Shown piece after piece: positions 60,455 through 64,000 of a stretch of 64,000 bases of DNA. The notes beneath the pieces are model-generated. The model searched no databases. It saw only the letters and a list, made by a program, of their open reading frames with translations, and was not told the DNA's origin. The position numbers and the translations under genes are program-made. Source of the stretch: Mycobacterium tilburgii (GTDB lineage Bacteria; Actinomycetota; Actinomycetes; Mycobacteriales; Mycobacteriaceae); contig NZ_LR655690.1 of NCBI RefSeq assembly GCF_902168065.1, positions 273,442-337,441 of the forward strand. The letters run 5' to 3'. Every line of letters starts with the position of its first letter. Position 1 is the first letter of the stretch.

Positions 60455-60576
60455 GGTCATGAGCGCCAGCATCAAGCCCCGGCTTGCTGGCCGGCAACCC
60501 TCCAACCGCGGTGGGGTGCCCCGGGTGATGACCAGGTTGAGTAGCCACGGCACCGGCTATCCGGCAAGCGCGGGTC
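60455..60576 (+). ncRNA. SAM-IV riboswitch
   Basis: The sequence closely follows the actinobacterial SAM-IV aptamer known upstream of Rv3340: outer stem GGTCAT (60455-60460) with ATGACC (60528-60533), inner CCCCGG and CTTGCTGGCCGGCAACCC elements, the SAM-core CCAACCGCGGTGGGGTGCC, and the 3' extension with TAGCC/GGCTA hairpin and GGCAAGCGCGGGTC forming the outer pseudoknot. It senses S-adenosylmethionine and reduces expression of metY-metX when SAM is plentiful. Sited 38 bp before the metY GTG. Very strong by pattern and place. Confidence 0.95.
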
Positions 60577-60614
60577 CGCCATGACGGGCCCCTGAGTAGA
60601 CAGGGAAACGTAGG

Positions 60615-61961
60615 GTGAGCTCCGACAACACCAATTCCTCGACGGATCCGACTGCGCACTGGTCGTTCGAGACCAAGCAGGTACACGCGGGCCAGCAGCC
60701 CGATCCGGTCACCAAGGCGCGGGCCCTGCCGATCTACCAGACCACGTCGTACGTGTTCGACGACACCGCCCACGCCGCCGCCCTGTTCGGGCTCGAAGTG
60801 CCGGGCAACATCTACACCCGGATCGGTAACCCGACCACCGATGTCGTCGAGCAACGCATCGCCGCTCTCGAGGATGGCGTCGCCGCGCTGTTTTTGAGCT
60901 CCGGGCAGGCCGCTGAGACGTTCGCCGTATTGAACCTCGCCAGTGCCGGGGATAACATCGTGTCCAGCCCGCGGCTGTACGGCGGCACGTACAACTTGTT
61001 CCACTACTCGCTGGCCAAGCTCGGCATAGAGGTCAGATTCGTCGACGATCCCGACGATCTGGATTCGTGGCAGGCGGCCGTGCGGCCCAACACCAAGGCG
61101 TTCTTCGCCGAGACGATCTCCAACCCACAGATCGACATCTTGGACACCCCCGAAGTCGCCGGGGTCGCCCACGCCAACGGCGTCCCGCTGATCGTCGACA
61201 ACACGATCGCCACGCCGTACCTGATCCAGCCGTTGGCCCAGGGCGCCGACATAGTGGTGCACTCGGCGACGAAATATCTGGGCGGGCACGGTTCGGCGAT
61301 CGCCGGTGTCATCGTCGACGGTGGCCGGTTCGACTGGACCCAGAGCCGCTTCCCCGGGTTCACCACACCCGACCCCAGCTATCACGGCGTGGTGTTCGCC
61401 GAGCTGGGACCGCCGGCGTACGCGCTCAAGGCACGCGTCCAGTTGCTGCGCGACCTCGGGTCGGCGGCTTCACCGTTCAACGCGTTCCTGGTGGCTCAGG
61501 GTCTGGATACGCTGAGCCTGCGCGTCGAGCGGCACGTCGCCAACGCGCAGCGGGTCGCAGAATTCCTGGAGGGCCACGACGGTGTGCTGTCGGTGAACTA
61601 CGCGGGCCTGCCCAGCTCACCGTGGCATGAGCGGGCAAAGAAGCTGGCGCCCAAGGGAACCGGCGCCGTGCTGGCGTTCGAGCTGGCCGGCGGTCTCGAG
61701 GCCGGGCGGGCGTTCGTGAACGCGCTACAATTGCACAGTCACGTCGCCAACATCGGTGATGTGCGCTCGCTGGTGATTCACCCGGCGTCAACCACCCACG
61801 CCCAGCTGAGCCCCGCCGAGCAGCTGAGCACCGGCGTCACGCCGGGGCTGGTACGGCTGGCCGTCGGCATCGAGGGCATCGACGACATCCTGGCCGACCT
61901 GGAGCTCGGATTCGCGGCGGTCCCAAAGAGTTCCGACCCGCAGGCCGTGGCGGCGTTCTGA
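60615..61961 (+). CDS. metC: O-acetylhomoserine sulfhydrylase (MetY/MetC)
   Basis: 448 residues, intact PLP enzyme that joins O-acetylhomoserine and sulfide to homocysteine. Signatures: [90 protein letters not shown], and the PLP Lys in [23 protein letters not shown] 60615. Controlled by the SAM-IV riboswitch. Symbol follows the M. tuberculosis name; metY is more accurate for the activity. Confidence 0.96.
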   Translation: MSSDNTNSSTDPTAHWSFETKQVHAGQQPDPVTKARALPIYQTTSYVFDDTAHAAALFGLEVPGNIYTRIGNPTTDVVEQRIAALEDGVAALFLSSGQAAETFAVLNLASAGDNIVSSPRLYGGTYNLFHYSLAKLGIEVRFVDDPDDLDSWQAAVRPNTKAFFAETISNPQIDILDTPEVAGVAHANGVPLIVDNTIATPYLIQPLAQGADIVVHSATKYLGGHGSAIAGVIVDGGRFDWTQSRFPGFTTPDPSYHGVVFAELGPPAYALKARVQLLRDLGSAASPFNAFLVAQGLDTLSLRVERHVANAQRVAEFLEGHDGVLSVNYAGLPSSPWHERAKKLAPKGTGAVLAFELAGGLEAGRAFVNALQLHSHVANIGDVRSLVIHPASTTHAQLSPAEQLSTGVTPGLVRLAVGIEGIDDILADLELGFAAVPKSSDPQAVAAF

Positions 61962-61978
61962 GGACCCGAGAGGCAGTA

Positions 61979-63118
61979 ATGACGATTTCCGACGTCCCGA
62001 CCCAAACGCTGCCCGCCGAAGGCGAGGTCGGTCTGGTCGACATCGGTTCGCTGACCACCGAGAGCGGCGCGGTCATCGACGATGTCTGCATCGCGGTGCA
62101 GCGCTGGGGCGAGCTGTCACCGAACCGCGACAACGTCGTGGTGGTATTGCACGCTCTCACCGGCGATTCCCACATCACCGGTCCGGCCGGGCTGGGGCAT
62201 CCCACGCCCGGCTGGTGGGATGGCATCGCGGGGCCGGGCGCGCCTATCGACACCGACCGGTGGTGTGCGGTGGCGACCAATGTGCTGGGCGGTTGCCGCG
62301 GCTCCACCGGGCCGAGTTCCCTTGCCCGAGACGGGAAGCCGTGGGGTTCGCGGTTTCCGCTGATCACAGTGCGCGATCAGGTCGAGGCGGATATCGCCGC
62401 GCTGGAGGCGTTGGGAATCACCCAGGTCGCGGCCGTCGTCGGCGGATCCATGGGCGGCGCACGGGCTTTGGAATGGATGGTCGGCCACTCGGACCGGGTT
62501 CGGGCCGGCCTGCTGCTGGCCGTCGGCGCGCGCGCCACCGCCGACCAGATCGGCACCCAGACCACTCAGATCGCGGCGATCAAGGCCGACCCGAACTGGC
62601 AGGGCGGCGACTATCACGGCACCGGGCGATCCCCGGATGCCGGCCTGGCGATCGCTCGCCGGTTCGCTCACCTGACCTACCGCGGCGAGATCGAACTGGA
62701 CACCCGGTTCGCCAATCACGGCCAAAGCGGCGAAGATCCGTCGGACGGCGGCCGCTACGCCGTGCAGAGTTACCTGGAACATCAGGGTGACAAGATCCTG
62801 GCCCGTTTCGACGCCGGCAGTTACGTGACCCTGACCGAGACGTTGAACAGCCACGACGTCGGGCGTGACCGCGGCGGGCTGGAAAACGCGCTGGGTGGGT
62901 GCCCAGTCGCGGCCGTGGTCGGCGGCATCACGTCCGACCGGCTGTACCCGCTGCGCCTGCAGCAGGAGCTGGCCGACCTACTGCCGGGCTGCGCCGGGCT
63001 GCACGTGGTCGATTCCATCTGCGGACACGACGGTTTTCTGGTGGAGACCGAGGCGGTGGGTGAATTGATCCGCGAGACACTGGATCTGGCCGCGAACGAA
63101 GACGCGTGTCGGAGGTGA
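61979..63118 (+). CDS. metX: Homoserine O-acetyltransferase MetX
   Basis: 379 residues, same as M. tuberculosis (annotated metA there). Alpha/beta-hydrolase-fold acyltransferase that makes the substrate of the preceding enzyme. Visible: [40 protein letters not shown], nucleophile [33 protein letters not shown] (Asp) and [20 protein letters not shown] (His). Starts 17 bp after metC, so both are read from the riboswitch-controlled message. Its end overlaps the methyltransferase start by 13 bp. Confidence 0.97.
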   Translation: MTISDVPTQTLPAEGEVGLVDIGSLTTESGAVIDDVCIAVQRWGELSPNRDNVVVVLHALTGDSHITGPAGLGHPTPGWWDGIAGPGAPIDTDRWCAVATNVLGGCRGSTGPSSLARDGKPWGSRFPLITVRDQVEADIAALEALGITQVAAVVGGSMGGARALEWMVGHSDRVRAGLLLAVGARATADQIGTQTTQIAAIKADPNWQGGDYHGTGRSPDAGLAIARRFAHLTYRGEIELDTRFANHGQSGEDPSDGGRYAVQSYLEHQGDKILARFDAGSYVTLTETLNSHDVGRDRGGLENALGGCPVAAVVGGITSDRLYPLRLQQELADLLPGCAGLHVVDSICGHDGFLVETEAVGELIRETLDLAANEDACRR

Positions 63119-63849
63119 CCCGCTCTCGGCACGACCGCTCCCTGTCGTTCGGTTCGGCGGCCGCAGCCTACGAGCGTGGACGTCCGTCCTATCCGCCCGA
63201 AGCCATCGACTGGTTGTTGCCTCGCGGGGCGCGTCAGGTGCTCGACTTGGGCGCGGGTACCGGCAAGCTGACCACCCGGCTGGTGGAGCGCGGTCTCGAC
63301 GTCGTGGCGGTGGACCCGATCCCGGAAATGCTCGAAGTGCTGAGCGCCTCGCTCACGGAGACCCACGCGCTGTTGGGGACCGCGGAAGAGATTCCGTTGG
63401 AGGACAACAGCGTTGACGCGGTTCTGGTCGCCCAGGCCTGGCACTGGGTGGATCCGGAGCGGGCGATTCCCGAGGTCGCCCGCGTGTTGCGGCCCGGTGG
63501 TCGGCTGGGTCTGGTGTGGAACACCCGCGACGAGCGGCTCGGTTGGGTGCGAGAGCTCGGGCACATAATCGGCAGCGACGGCGATGGGCGCCGGTTCGAT
63601 CTGAAGTTGTCGACGCCGTTCGCCGAGCCGGAACGCCATCAGGTCGAGTGGACGAATTACCTTACCCCGCAAGCGTTGATCGACTTGGTGGCCTCTCGAA
63701 GCTACTGCATCACCTCGCCGACGGAGGTCCGCACCCAGACGCTGGATCAGGTGCGCCAGCTGCTGGCCACCCATCCGGCGCTGGCGAACTCGACGGGGTT
63801 GGCGATGCCGTACGTCACCGTGTGCATCCGGGCGACGCTGGCCGCCTGA
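63106..63849 (+). CDS. SAM-dependent methyltransferase (Rv3342 homologue)
   Basis: 247 residues, intact class I methyltransferase. SAM motif [20 protein letters not shown], motif post-[15 protein letters not shown], motif [22 protein letters not shown] and [23 protein letters not shown] 63106 overlaps metX, so it shares the message of the methionine genes and, through them, the SAM riboswitch: a SAM-consuming enzyme under SAM control. Substrate unknown. Confidence 0.92.
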   Translation: MSEVTRSRHDRSLSFGSAAAAYERGRPSYPPEAIDWLLPRGARQVLDLGAGTGKLTTRLVERGLDVVAVDPIPEMLEVLSASLTETHALLGTAEEIPLEDNSVDAVLVAQAWHWVDPERAIPEVARVLRPGGRLGLVWNTRDERLGWVRELGHIIGSDGDGRRFDLKLSTPFAEPERHQVEWTNYLTPQALIDLVASRSYCITSPTEVRTQTLDQVRQLLATHPALANSTGLAMPYVTVCIRATLAA

Positions 63850-63864
63850 CGACTACTCCTGTCC

Positions 63865-64000
63865 TCGTGGGTGGAGTTGTTGTTCAGGGTGGTGTTGGTG
63901 CGGGGTTGGCCTCGGTCGAGGTGGGGTCGGGGATCTATGCGGTGGTGCCGTTGGTGTGGCGTTGGGTGGTCCAGCCTTGGGGGCTGAGCATGCGGTGGTG
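63865..64000 (-). pseudogene. C-terminal fragment of a second 13E12/HNH protein at the window edge
   Basis: The minus strand gives HHRMLSPQGWTTQRHTNGTT and, one frame over, PRPHLDRGQPRTNT, matching the C-terminus of the 13E12 DUF222/HNH family. A TAG interrupts the first frame where Trp is usual (TTAWIP), and a frameshift separates the pieces. Runs off the window. Different sequence from the copy at 38325. Confidence 0.7.

Overview
GC-rich actinobacterial DNA, clearly a slow-growing Mycobacterium. Nearly every recognisable gene has a counterpart in M. tuberculosis H37Rv between about Rv3274c and Rv3342, in the same order and orientation (gene order recalled, not searched). Several H37Rv neighbours are absent: Rv3290c-Rv3294c including lat, atsB, phoY1, the Rv3320c-Rv3327 stretch, Rv3333c-Rv3334. 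Several genes are present that H37Rv lacks at this place: a FAD-dependent dehydrogenase next to birA, a cutinase, a pair of VWA proteins, a bicupin, 13E12-type HNH genes, and a monomeric isocitrate dehydrogenase where H37Rv has icd1.

The main property of the window is reductive decay. About half the genes are intact and about half are wrecked by frameshifts, in-frame stops and internal deletions. Damage is concentrated: core genes carry no visible lesion, while neighbours carry two to ten each. That contrast, the nonsense codons, several deletions of 0.3-1.7 kb and a 16-bp tandem duplication argue for real pseudogenes. Sequencing error may still account for some single-base indels. The lifestyle suggested is a fastidious or host-restricted mycobacterium undergoing genome reduction (M. 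genavense-like or M. lepraemurium-like); the species cannot be fixed from this window.

Layout. 1-2384: broken sensor kinase and broken receiver/PP2C phosphatase. 2578-5536: fadE25 and purK-purE, intact. 5639-9066: GtrA protein, PH-domain membrane protein, birA, broken FAD dehydrogenase. 9102-14905: acyl-CoA carboxylase locus accD5-accE5-(maf)-sseA-sufE-like-accA3; only maf is damaged. 15288-17463: sigF and its anti-sigma gene rsbW intact, usfY and the Rv3289c homologue broken. 17638-26190: TetR intact; lhr and nei2 broken with large deletions; lpqC intact; RluD-type synthase broken; glpD2 intact; lpdA reduced to its two ends. 26269-33764: amiA1, amiB1, upp and sapM broken; deoD intact; pmmB trimmed at its N-terminus. 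33814-40350: Rv3311 homologue, two converging VWA membrane proteins, broken bicupin, broken 13E12 gene, frameshifted proline-rich secreted protein. 40369-43150: nucleoside salvage operon cdd-deoA-add, intact. 43415-46095: second succinate dehydrogenase operon; only sdhC still reads through. 46102-55114: sigJ, an aminotransferase, an mmpL, sugI and nagA broken around an intact dacB1. 55080-63849: YihY protein, trpS, alpha/beta hydrolase, monomeric icd, then a SAM-IV riboswitch controlling metY-metX plus a methyltransferase, all intact. The right edge holds another 13E12 remnant.

Functional reading: acyl-CoA carboxylation, purine synthesis, nucleoside breakdown, methionine synthesis, SigF stress control, tRNA charging and peptidoglycan trimming are kept. 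The second succinate dehydrogenase, uracil salvage, N-acetylglucosamine use, a sugar porter, SigJ, secreted acid phosphatase, two DNA-repair proteins and a two-component pathway are lost. No clearly new defence, mobile or biosynthetic system was found.
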